Below are positions 36,541 through 44,132 of a stretch of DNA of 64,000 bases, one piece after another. The translations under genes and the position numbers were made by a program. The notes beneath the pieces were generated by a model, which was not told where the DNA came from, did no database searches, and saw only the letters and a program-made list of their open reading frames with translations. The number at the start of each line of letters is the position of its first letter. The first letter of the stretch is position 1. The stretch comes from Catenulispora acidiphila DSM 44928 (GTDB lineage: Bacteria > Actinomycetota > Actinomycetes > Streptomycetales > Catenulisporaceae). Where the stretch lies: positions 10,334,229 to 10,398,228 of the forward strand of contig NC_013131.1 in NCBI RefSeq assembly GCF_000024025.1, in the 5' to 3' direction.

Positions 36541-37451
36541 CCCAGCTCCCGGCTGGTCAGGCCGTACAGCAGGGTCACGTCGACGGCGGTCTCGTCGCCG
36601 CAGGCGCCGGGGCGGACCATGCGCAGGGTCTCGCTGTCGTGGGACAGGCCGCGGGTCTCGCACAGCGCCATCGCCGCCGGGTTCGGCTCGGGGATGTCGA
36701 TGGCGATCGCCCGCGCGCCGTGCCGTCCGGCGTGTTCGGCCAGGGCGTCGAACAGCGCGGCGGCGACCCGCGGCTCGCTGGCGTACAGCGGGCCGATGCG
36801 GGCTGCGCCGAAGCCGGCCCGGATGACGCCGTATCCGAGCAGCCGGTTGTTCTGCACGAAGCCCAGGGCGTACCGGTCGGGCCCGATCGCCCAGTCGGCG
36901 GCCAGGGCGGTCCGCTCGGCGGGGAAACAGCGCGCGTCCAGCGCGGCGGCCTGGCCGAGCAGCCCGCTGTCTAGTGTCGTCACGTGCGGGTTGATCGCCC
37001 GGGGTGCCGGGACGGCTCCGGCGAAGGCGATGGTGCGCCTGCGGGCGAAAAAGCCGCGGGCGGCGAAGAAGTCGCGCAGCGTCGGTGGGGCCTCCAGGCC
37101 GACGGGCCGACCTTCGGCGTGGGACAAGACGATATCGGCGGTGGCCGTTCCGATGCCCCTGCCCCGGAACCCGGGGTCGACGATCAGGGCGCCGGTGAAG
37201 CAGAACCCGTTGTCGTATCCGGCGGTGGCCATCGCCGAGACCGGGCGGCCGTCCAGCACGCCGATCAGAAGGCCGCCGGGGCGGTGCCGGGTGAACAGGT
37301 CCAGGTCACCGCGCCCCAGACTCCAGCCGGCCCCGCCAGCCCAGCCCTCGATCAAGGCGGCGTCGGCAGCGGTTCCCCGAGTCGCGACGAATCGGCCGGC
37401 CCACGGTTCGGCCGTTGGCGCGTCGGCGTGTGGAGTCTGGAGCGCGGTCAT
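36537..37451 (-). CDS. Tandem GNAT acetyltransferase
   Basis: 304 residues, ATG 37451 with CAGGAGAA upstream. First GNAT domain (residues about 30-145) has VDPGFRGRGIGTATADIVL, the acetyl-CoA pyrophosphate loop (R/Q-x-x-G-x-G). The second (about 165-290) resembles the YitH-type GNAT-like domain (RIGPLYASEP, HGARAIAIDIPEPNPAAM). Probable N-acetylation of a pathway amine or toxin. Confidence 0.8.
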   Translation of the reverse strand: MTALQTPHADAPTAEPWAGRFVATRGTAADAALIEGWAGGAGWSLGRGDLDLFTRHRPGGLLIGVLDGRPVSAMATAGYDNGFCFTGALIVDPGFRGRGIGTATADIVLSHAEGRPVGLEAPPTLRDFFAARGFFARRRTIAFAGAVPAPRAINPHVTTLDSGLLGQAAALDARCFPAERTALAADWAIGPDRYALGFVQNNRLLGYGVIRAGFGAARIGPLYASEPRVAAALFDALAEHAGRHGARAIAIDIPEPNPAAMALCETRGLSHDSETLRMVRPGACGDETAVDVTLLYGLTSRELG

Positions 37452-37487
37452 GACGTTCTCCTGGTCGATGGCGGGATTGCAGCGGCA

Positions 37488-38099
37488 CTACGCGCCGAGA
37501 CTGGCCGGACGGCGCAGCATCGGGAACATGGGCGGTCCAGCGGGCAGTTGGATGGGGTCGCCAAGGTCGGCGTAGCCGTGCTTCAGATACAGCTGCCGGG
37601 TGGTGGCGTCGCTTGCTTCCAGATATGCCGCGGACGGGGCATCGGACTGGTCCAGGCGGCGGTGATGGGCAGCCAGCAGTTCGGTGCCGATACCTTGCCC
37701 CTGCTGGTCCGGGTGGACGGCCAGGATCGCCAGATGGTCGTGGCGCAGCCCGGTGGGGTGGTGCTTGTTCAGCAGGGCGTCGAAGGTACGGAAGCGGTCC
37801 ACCCAGCGCTCGGTCACCGCCGCCAACTCTTGGTCGTAGTCCGCGCCCGGCACCTCGCCTTCCTCGCTGACGGGCAGCCACAGCGCGACCGCCGACCGTT
37901 CGGTGGTGGTGTAGACGTGGCCGCGCCGCATAGCCTCGGCGACGTACAGGCGGAAGTAGCCGGGAAAGACACGGCGGCGATCGTTCTCGCCGGGGATCAG
38001 CCAGAGTGACGGGGCGAGTCCGAGGAACGCTTCGGCGATCACCAGGCTCAGCGTGTCGGTGTCCTGCGGCTGCGCCAGGACGATGTCGCGCGGGCTCAC
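37488..38099 (-). CDS. GNAT N-acetyltransferase
   Basis: Start GTG 38099 overlapping the permease stop (GTGA); 203 residues, discarding an antisense N-terminal extension to 38402. LAILAVHPDQQGQGIGTELL holds the acetyl-CoA loop QGQGIG, and AAYLEASDATTRQLYLKHGY is the C-terminal GNAT signature. Similar to self-resistance acetyltransferases found beside exporters in actinomycete clusters. Confidence 0.8.
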   Translation of the reverse strand: MSPRDIVLAQPQDTDTLSLVIAEAFLGLAPSLWLIPGENDRRRVFPGYFRLYVAEAMRRGHVYTTTERSAVALWLPVSEEGEVPGADYDQELAAVTERWVDRFRTFDALLNKHHPTGLRHDHLAILAVHPDQQGQGIGTELLAAHHRRLDQSDAPSAAYLEASDATTRQLYLKHGYADLGDPIQLPAGPPMFPMLRRPASLGA

Positions 38100-39610
38100 C
38101 GGGCGGCCCGCCCGGCACGAGCCGGCTTCGCGGCTGCGGACGGGGTGGAGCTGGCAGCGGTGCGGGCCAGCGCGGCGGCTCCGCCCAGGCCGATCATCTC
38201 GTAGGCGTCCGGCTGCCGACGCCTGAGGACCAGCGCCCAGCCGATCCCGATCACGGCGGCAACGGCGAACAGTCCGGGAAGGACCCTGGTGGCCAGCGAG
38301 CCGGGAGGCACGTTGAGCAGCACGTCGTAGTGGTCGACGCACAGCCAGGCCATCACCGTCAGCAGCACGGTCGACGCGACGGGGGCGATCAGGCGTCGCC
38401 ACACGGTCTCATCGCCCGGTGTTCTGGCGAAGTACTTCACGACCGCGGCCGAGGTGGCAGCCAACAGGAGCAGGATACCGAAACCGCCGGTGGTGCCGCC
38501 CCAGAAGAACAGCTTCGCGACCGGATCCCAGTGCAGTCCCAGCGTCAGCCCGATCGCCACCGCACCGAACAGGCTCTGCACTCCCGAGGCTGCCTTCGGG
38601 ACGCCGTTGCTCCCGGTCGTTCCCATGATCGCCGGCAGCACCCGCTCCCGGCCCAGAGCCCACATGTACCGGCCGACCGCGTTGTGGAATGCCAACGCCG
38701 CCGCGATCAGGCTCGTCAGGAACAGTGTGCGGGCGGTACTTGCCAGCAGGCCCGGGGCCATGGCGAACAGCATCGTCGGACTCGCGGGGCCTTGAGCGGT
38801 CGCTACCACCTGGTTCCCGTAGTGCACGTCCAACGCCCAGGACGCACCGGCGTAGACCACCGCGATCACCGCCAGGGACACGAACGTGGCCAGCGGGATC
38901 GTGCGCTTGGCGTCGCGGGCTTCCTCGCTGAACACTGGGGCCTGCTCGAAACCGGTGAACCCGAGCACGGCGACTGCCAGAACCGCGCCGAGCCCGGCGA
39001 AATGCAGACTGGTCGGAGACAGCGCAGCCGCGCTGATTCCCCCGGCCGCCGGATGCGCCAGACCCCGCACCGTCAGCGCGATGATGACCAGCAGCTCGAT
39101 CGTCGACAGCACGCCGAGCAGATGACCGGACAGGTCCACGCGGATCAGGCCCAGCACGGTCACCACCGCCCAGGCGCCGAACGCCCAGACCCCCCAGGGC
39201 GCATTCAGGCCGAAGTTGTCGGCGGCAAACGACTGCAACGACGGCCCGATCATCCCGTAGAGCCCGACCTGTAGGACGTTGTACGCCACCACAGCGACCA
39301 GCGCGCCGCCGACGCCAGCCGGTTTGGACAGGCCCTGGGAGATGAAGGCGTAGAACGCGCCGGCGTTCGGGATGCGCTGGGCCATCGCGACATACCCGAC
39401 GGCGAAGACGGCCAGGACCACCGCGACCACCAGAAACGCGGCAGGGACGCTGGTCAGCCCGGTGACGGCGTAGGCGGTGGGCACGACTCCGGCGGTCACG
39501 GTCAGCGGCGCGACCCCGGCCAGGATGAAGAACATGACGCCGGTGACGCCGAGCCGGTCGCGGGCCAGCGTTTCTGAGACCTTGCTAGGAGCCGGTGATC
39601 GTCTGGGCAC
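38096..39610 (-). CDS. APC-family amino acid/polyamine permease
   Basis: 504 residues, GTG 39610 with GAGGAG 6 bases upstream. About twelve membrane helices. The first is FFILAGVAPLTVTAGVVPTA, with the flexible Gly-containing unwound segment typical of the APC superfamily; IPNAGAFYAFISQGLSKPAG is a consensus APC motif. May import the amino-acid precursor or export the product. Coupled to the GNAT gene. Confidence 0.85.
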   Translation of the reverse strand: MPRRSPAPSKVSETLARDRLGVTGVMFFILAGVAPLTVTAGVVPTAYAVTGLTSVPAAFLVVAVVLAVFAVGYVAMAQRIPNAGAFYAFISQGLSKPAGVGGALVAVVAYNVLQVGLYGMIGPSLQSFAADNFGLNAPWGVWAFGAWAVVTVLGLIRVDLSGHLLGVLSTIELLVIIALTVRGLAHPAAGGISAAALSPTSLHFAGLGAVLAVAVLGFTGFEQAPVFSEEARDAKRTIPLATFVSLAVIAVVYAGASWALDVHYGNQVVATAQGPASPTMLFAMAPGLLASTARTLFLTSLIAAALAFHNAVGRYMWALGRERVLPAIMGTTGSNGVPKAASGVQSLFGAVAIGLTLGLHWDPVAKLFFWGGTTGGFGILLLLAATSAAVVKYFARTPGDETVWRRLIAPVASTVLLTVMAWLCVDHYDVLLNVPPGSLATRVLPGLFAVAAVIGIGWALVLRRRQPDAYEMIGLGGAAALARTAASSTPSAAAKPARAGRAAR

Positions 39611-39662
39611 GGAAATCTCCTCGGGAAATCGCGACGGTGGGTGGGCGGAGCGCGAAAAGGGT

Positions 39663-40322
39663 TCAGCCGATGCGTTGGCTAGTGACGGCACTGCCGACAG
39701 CGGCCTCGGTGTGTGCCAGCAGCTGCCGCAGAGGAGGGCTGTAGTCCAGAGGCTCCAGCGTTTCTTCCAGGGCCGCGGGGTCGTCCAGTCGGTTCTGTAC
39801 CTCCCACAGGGAGGGGTGTCTGAGCCCGGTGGCACGAGTCAGTCCGAACAACACGAGGTGGTGAGTGTCGGCGTTGGCGTTGTAGACCTTGATCTTCACG
39901 TCGATCGCCGGCCAGTCAGCAGTGGTGGAGTCCACTGGTCTCCACCGGTCCGCCACGCCCAGAAACTTCAGGCGAGAGGGTCTGCGGTGGAGGAGCTGCT
40001 CGGCGGCCATCCTGGCGATGACACGTTCGATTGCCTTGGCTGCGAGGTAGTTGAGCCAGTCCCTCACCAGAAGACGTTGGTGTTCGTCGGCTATCTCGCG
40101 ATGGATCTCATCGGCGAGCGAGGACGTCGGCGGCTTCCAGCCGGTAACGGCCGTCACCTCGTCGCCCTCGACGGCGATGGCGCCGACGACGGCCAGTTCG
40201 CAGAGCAGGGCGCTGGCCAGACCGAGGCCAAGTATCCGGTCCGGAAGTCGCGGGTGTCCGGACAGATCGTCGTGGACCATGAGGAAGAAGTCGTCGGCCA
40301 GGAGCCCGGTTCGGGTCAGCAT
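39663..40322 (-). CDS. GPP34 (GOLPH3/VPS74-like) family protein
   Basis: 219 residues, ATG 40322. ADDFFLMVHDD at the N-terminus and LPDRILGLGLASALLCELAV correspond to the conserved GPP34 start. In eukaryotes the family binds phosphatidylinositol-4-phosphate. Bacterial members are common in actinomycetes but of unknown role, and often sit near biosynthetic or membrane-protein genes. It could tether cluster enzymes to the membrane. Confidence 0.8.
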   Translation of the reverse strand: MLTRTGLLADDFFLMVHDDLSGHPRLPDRILGLGLASALLCELAVVGAIAVEGDEVTAVTGWKPPTSSLADEIHREIADEHQRLLVRDWLNYLAAKAIERVIARMAAEQLLHRRPSRLKFLGVADRWRPVDSTTADWPAIDVKIKVYNANADTHHLVLFGLTRATGLRHPSLWEVQNRLDDPAALEETLEPLDYSPPLRQLLAHTEAAVGSAVTSQRIG

Positions 40323-40356
40323 CGATTGATCACCGCCAGAAGCGGTCTCGAAGCCG

Positions 40357-41199
40357 TCATAATGGCTGCTCCCCTGCGTGCGCAGCCCCGGACGCGGTGG
40401 CGCCGCCAGCGGCAGTTAGCGCTGCGCTGTAGCGGGCAACGGTGTCGCTGTCGGTCGCGAGACAACGTGCGGCATGAAGCTGCGCGAGGTGATCGGCGCG
40501 GTGCGTGCCGACTGCAATTCGGGAGACATGCGGTAGCTCGAAAGCAGCGGCGAATGCGGCTTCAAGTCGGCCTACATGACCGCTCGTCGAGACGATCTTC
40601 GCCGGATCGATGTCGGACCACAGCCGAGCAGCGGCGTCCTGCCCGAATGGCGCCATGCCCCACCGGTCAGCAGCCGCTGTCATCTTGAAAAGCTCTTCGC
40701 CGGCTTCATGGACCAACAGAGGCACTGCGAGGCCGGCGCGAACCATCAGGACGTCTGGCGCCGGTCCTTCATAGCTGATGCTGTTGAGTGGTCGCGGATC
40801 CCAACTTGCGATGCCCCACGAACCGCACCAACCTTTGTCACAGAGCTCTGACAGAAGCGCGCAGGCTGGCAGTAGCCCGTTGGGTGACTGCTCTGGATTG
40901 TGCAGCAGGACAGCATCCGGAGTTCGATCAAGCTCTTCCGTTGATCGCTCAATGGCCTGACGCAGCCGAACGGGCGATAGGTCGTGTCCGTCCGGGAAGT
41001 ATCCGACCTTCGTCGAGATCTCGAAACGATGGAGCAAGTCGTCTGCGATGGCGTTCAGTGCCCTGTGCGACGTGAACTGATCGTAGCTGTAGGCGGTATC
41101 GATGGCTGTGACGCCGATTTCGAGAGCAGACTCCAGCAGCTCGCGGCTGAGGCCGGTCCGGTAGAGCCCCAGCGCGACTCTGCGGTCGTCGTATCGCAC
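40357..41199 (-). CDS. Aldo/keto reductase 2
   Basis: 280 residues, GTG 41199 with GGGAGGA 4 bases upstream. Tetrad regions: IDTAYSYDQ (Asp, Tyr), ISTKVGYFPDGHDLS (Lys) and VLLHNPEQSPNG (His). Paralogue of aldo/keto reductase 1 (same GLYRTG start, same GHDLS and HNPE motifs), so a duplication inside the cluster. First gene of the long minus-strand operon; a 10-bp-period operator lies 125-155 bases upstream. Confidence 0.85.
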   Translation of the reverse strand: MRYDDRRVALGLYRTGLSRELLESALEIGVTAIDTAYSYDQFTSHRALNAIADDLLHRFEISTKVGYFPDGHDLSPVRLRQAIERSTEELDRTPDAVLLHNPEQSPNGLLPACALLSELCDKGWCGSWGIASWDPRPLNSISYEGPAPDVLMVRAGLAVPLLVHEAGEELFKMTAAADRWGMAPFGQDAAARLWSDIDPAKIVSTSGHVGRLEAAFAAAFELPHVSRIAVGTHRADHLAQLHAARCLATDSDTVARYSAALTAAGGATASGAAHAGEQPL

Positions 41200-41322
41200 A
41201 CGTCCTCCCTCGTCAGTCCATCGCCACGGTTATCGGCAGTACGTCGCCGTGAGTGGCGAGGCCGACGTGGAAGACGATGACGGTTGAGGGCAGGACGGTG
41301 AACTACGTGCAGGGATTTCTGA

Positions 41323-41355
41323 ATGACGTCTCAGGACGTCTCAGGACGTTTGAGG
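41323..41355 (-). promoter_or_regulatory. Tandem 10-bp operator repeat upstream of aldo/keto reductase 2
   Basis: TCAGGACGTC occurs at 41331-41340, TCAGGACGTT follows at 41341-41350 and TGACGTC ends just before at 41330: an array of period 10. Read on the minus strand it is AACGTCCTGAGACGTCCTGA. The same sequence recurs at 43952-43972. Probable pathway-regulator site. Confidence 0.6.
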
Positions 41356-41362
41356 GCTCGGT

Positions 41363-42037
41363 CTAGATGGCGTGTAGGTGTCCGCGAAGTTCGCGCAGGT
41401 CGTTCAGGACCACGGTGGCGCCGGCGGCATGAAGCAGTTCGGCGGAGTGGACCCCAGAGGCGACCGCAATGACCTGGGCGCCGGCTGTGAGCGCAGCTTC
41501 GACATCGCGAGGAGTGTCTCCGACGACGATCGTTGAGGCTCGATCGGCCCATGGGTAAGCCCTGCCGATACGTTCGCGCGCCATGACAACGAGGTCGGCC
41601 CGCCGGTCGGAATCAGCTCCGTAGGCACCGACGGCCAGGTCCAGATAGCGGTCGAGGCCGAACGGCCGAAGCTTCACGAGGGCGTTCGCGGCGATGTTTC
41701 CGGTCAGCACCGAGGAAACGATGGCGGGGTCCTCATAGGCTTCTTTTAGCACCGAACGGACCCCAGGTAGGACGCGCCCCCGCGCTTTGAGTTCTTGTTC
41801 GTGGCACGTTCCAGCTTGCTCCAATGCAGCCTCGGCCAGGTCCCAAGCGGGGACTGGGAGGTGGTGATCGGCGAACATATCGCTGATGATCAGGCGGTCA
41901 GTTCGACCGTCGGTACGGGCTGGATGCGCAGGCGGGTGACCCGCGAGGGCTTTGAACGCCGACGCGTAGATCTCCTTGCTGACCCCAGCGTTGTCGATGA
42001 GCGTGTGGTCAATGTCCCACAGCACGATAAGCGGCAC
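41363..42037 (-). CDS. HAD-superfamily hydrolase
   Basis: 224 residues from GTG 42037 (MPLIVLWDIDHTLIDNAG), the first plausible start before the catalytic motif; the ORF extension to 42262 is antisense to the HTH gene. WDIDHTL is motif I (DxDxT), SSVLTGN motif II and VVGDTPRDVEAAL motif III/IV. Phosphoglycolate-phosphatase-like. May dephosphorylate products of the cluster kinases. Divergent from the HTH-DUF5919 gene. Confidence 0.8.
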   Translation of the reverse strand: MPLIVLWDIDHTLIDNAGVSKEIYASAFKALAGHPPAHPARTDGRTDRLIISDMFADHHLPVPAWDLAEAALEQAGTCHEQELKARGRVLPGVRSVLKEAYEDPAIVSSVLTGNIAANALVKLRPFGLDRYLDLAVGAYGADSDRRADLVVMARERIGRAYPWADRASTIVVGDTPRDVEAALTAGAQVIAVASGVHSAELLHAAGATVVLNDLRELRGHLHAI

Positions 42038-42090
42038 CGGCCAAGAGTAGGCACAGCCATCGGCGGGCGGTGACCAGGACACGTAAAGAA

Positions 42091-42104
42091 GTATCTTGCG
42101 ATAC
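42091..42104. promoter_or_regulatory. Palindrome between the HAD and HTH-DUF5919 genes
   Basis: GTATC-TTGC-GATAC, a perfect 5-bp inverted repeat in the divergent promoter region, 27 bases before the HTH gene start. Fits an autoregulatory operator. Confidence 0.4.
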
Positions 42105-42130
42105 CGCGCGAGCTGCGATTGTATGGCTGC

Positions 42131-42901
42131 GTGAATGAGCGACTGCGCTCCGCGCTCGTCCGCACGGGGGTCACCACGGGCGAGTTGGCGGCTGCATGCG
42201 GCGTAGATCCCAAGACCGTCGACCGATGGATCAACACCGGACGTCGCCCTCACGCACGCCACCGGTTCACCGCCGCACAGTGTCTCGGTATTGACGAGGT
42301 GGAGTTGTGGCCGATCGAGCGTCGCGACGACTCGACCCTTCCCTCAGCGGGCTCTGAGCTGGCCAGCATCTACGCAAACCGCGCGAGCGTTCCTCGCCAA
42401 CTGTGGCTCGACCTCCTGGAGGGTGCGGCAAAGCACATCGACGTACTCGTATTCAGCGGAACCTTCTACGCGCAGAGCAACCCTCACGTCGCTCGCATGC
42501 TCCTCGCACGCGCACAGGCTGGCACCAGTGTCCGGTTGTGCTTCGGGGACCCCGCAGGCGAATCGGTCGCTATCCGAGGCCGAGAAGAAGGTATCGGTGA
42601 TACGTTGGCCGCGAAGATCCGAGCTTCGCTTACTTACTACCGTGAGCTTCTGTCGGTACCTGGCTGCGAAGTGCGCCTGCATGACACAACACTGTATGCG
42701 TCGCTGTTCCGGTATGACGATGAGCTACTAGTCAACCCGCATATCTTCGGCCAGCCGGCCAGCGCTAATCCGCTGTTGCATTTGCGACGAAGCGACGGCG
42801 GCGAATGGTTCGAGCTTTACGCTGCAAGTTTCGATACGGTTTGGAACGGCGCCCGGCCGTGGGCTCCAGGCGAGGAAGGCCACCGACGTGGGCAGGACTG
42901 A
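42131..42901 (+). CDS. HTH-DUF5919 regulator-like protein
   Basis: 256 residues from GTG 42131. N-terminal XRE-type HTH (TTGELAAACGVDPKTVDRWI), then the DUF5919 region with a PLD-like fold (HIDVLVFSGTFYAQSNPHVA; RLCFGDPAGESVAIRGREEG). Domain pairs like this are common next to NUDIX genes in streptomycetes, as here. No clear HKD site, so it probably senses a ligand rather than hydrolysing it. Candidate local regulator. Confidence 0.75.
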   Translation: MNERLRSALVRTGVTTGELAAACGVDPKTVDRWINTGRRPHARHRFTAAQCLGIDEVELWPIERRDDSTLPSAGSELASIYANRASVPRQLWLDLLEGAAKHIDVLVFSGTFYAQSNPHVARMLLARAQAGTSVRLCFGDPAGESVAIRGREEGIGDTLAAKIRASLTYYRELLSVPGCEVRLHDTTLYASLFRYDDELLVNPHIFGQPASANPLLHLRRSDGGEWFELYAASFDTVWNGARPWAPGEEGHRRGQD

Positions 42902-43355
42902 GTACTACTATGACCCCGCAGCTCCAGCGCCCAACTCGCTCGTGCCAGCATCCAACCTCCTGATTGTCAACGAGTCTGGCCAGATCCTGCTCATCAAGAG
43001 AAGTGACACAGGCCAGTGGGCCATCCCTGGTGGCAAGCAGGAGTTCGGCGAGAGCGCCGCCGAATGCGCTATTCGCGAAGCCGAAGAGGAGTCCGGCGTG
43101 AAGGCCGAAATCACCGCCTTTCTCGGCGTCTACTCCAACCCTAATCACATCGTCGCCTACACCGACGGCGAAACGCGCCAGCAATACGAGGCTGCATACA
43201 TTGGTCGCCCAGTAGCCGGGACGCCGACAATCAACGATGAAGCTGACGACGTTCGGTGGGTTCATCCAGACGATTTCAGCTCCTACGACATTCATCCGAG
43301 CATGCTTGAACAGCTCGGACACTACCTGGCCGGCGACTACCCTCACCTTGGTTAG
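42888..43355 (+). CDS. NUDIX hydrolase
   Basis: 155 residues, overlapping the HTH-DUF5919 gene by 14 bases. GGKQEFGESAAECAIREAEE then ESGV gives a complete NUDIX box (GX5EX7REUXEEXGU). Hydrolyses a nucleoside diphosphate linked to another group; specificity not evident. Translationally coupled to the DUF5919 regulator, so probably one functional unit. Confidence 0.85.
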   Translation: MGRTEYYYDPAAPAPNSLVPASNLLIVNESGQILLIKRSDTGQWAIPGGKQEFGESAAECAIREAEEESGVKAEITAFLGVYSNPNHIVAYTDGETRQQYEAAYIGRPVAGTPTINDEADDVRWVHPDDFSSYDIHPSMLEQLGHYLAGDYPHLG

Positions 43356-43369
43356 CCGCGGAGAACGAC

Positions 43370-43930
43370 TCAACGCAACCGGATGCCCGCCTTGGCGTCC
43401 TCGACTCGGCGTACCGCCGCGTGGATGTGGGGTTCGGCGAGTCCGATGAATCGCCCGACGATGCTGTCAGCACCGTATCGGCCGGCGATTTCCTCGATCC
43501 GTGACGACGACGTGGTTCGTGCGCCGTCCGGTGTCGTGGTCATGTCGCAGAAGATCAAAGCATCCATGAGAAGCGCATCCCCTGGTACGGGGAACTCACG
43601 GACCAGTTCCTCGCTGAGGCCGCGCAAGTCGGCCTCGATGATCGCCATCGAGTGGTGCGCGACAAGCCTGGTCACCACATCGTCGAACCCGCCAACGTCT
43701 CGTAGGTAGCGAGCTCCGTCGAGCGGGTGAAAGCCCGTGACCTTCGCCCGTGACGAATAGCCGATGTCGTGGAGGATCGCCGAGGCCGCGAGAACGTGCG
43801 CACGGTCGGTCAGGAGCGGAGTTAACTCCACCGCGCGTTCGGCAACACCTTGAGAGTGGGCCCAGCGTCGGGGCAGCTCGGCGGCCAGCGCCTCTTCCGC
43901 AAGCTCGAACGCCGCATCGTACTCACTCAT
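43370..43930 (-). CDS. HD-domain phosphohydrolase
   Basis: 186 residues, ATG 43930 with GAGGGGG upstream. ILHDIGYSS is the HD motif and RLVAHHSMAI adds further metal-binding His; H near residue 25 (WAHSQGV) completes the set. Similar to YqeK/HDIG-type phosphohydrolases acting on nucleotides. Divergent from the GluTR-like operon, across the shared tandem operator. Confidence 0.8.
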   Translation of the reverse strand: MSEYDAAFELAEEALAAELPRRWAHSQGVAERAVELTPLLTDRAHVLAASAILHDIGYSSRAKVTGFHPLDGARYLRDVGGFDDVVTRLVAHHSMAIIEADLRGLSEELVREFPVPGDALLMDALIFCDMTTTPDGARTTSSSRIEEIAGRYGADSIVGRFIGLAEPHIHAAVRRVEDAKAGIRLR

Positions 43931-43951
43931 GCTGGTAACCCCCTCAGAGGC

Positions 43952-44003
43952 AAACGTCCTGGGACGTCCTCGAAAAATCCCTAGGCGAAGTATGACGTCC
44001 TGT
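43952..44003. promoter_or_regulatory. Tandem 10-bp operator repeat in front of the HD gene and GluTR operon
   Basis: AAACGTCCTGGGACGTCCTCG at 43952-43972 (period 10) plus a further TGACGTCCTG at 43993-44002. It nearly matches the minus-strand reading at 41323-41355 (AACGTCCTGAGACGTCCTGA). It lies 22-75 bases upstream of the HD start and about 130-180 upstream of the GluTR-like start. Confidence 0.6.
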
Positions 44004-44132
44004 CCCACTACGACATGCTCCTACCACCACGCCAGGTGAGCATATCGATACTTCCCGTGGAGATTGGGCGCCTCTCCTACGGCCCACTTGTCTCGCTTCC
44101 TTGGCGCTTTCTCCTGCCATGACGGAGTCAAG

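Noticed and set aside
41277-41366. 29-codon plus-strand ORF over the tandem operator
   Set aside because: Weak SD, and its repetitive sequence is explained by the 10-bp repeats; no sign of coding selection.
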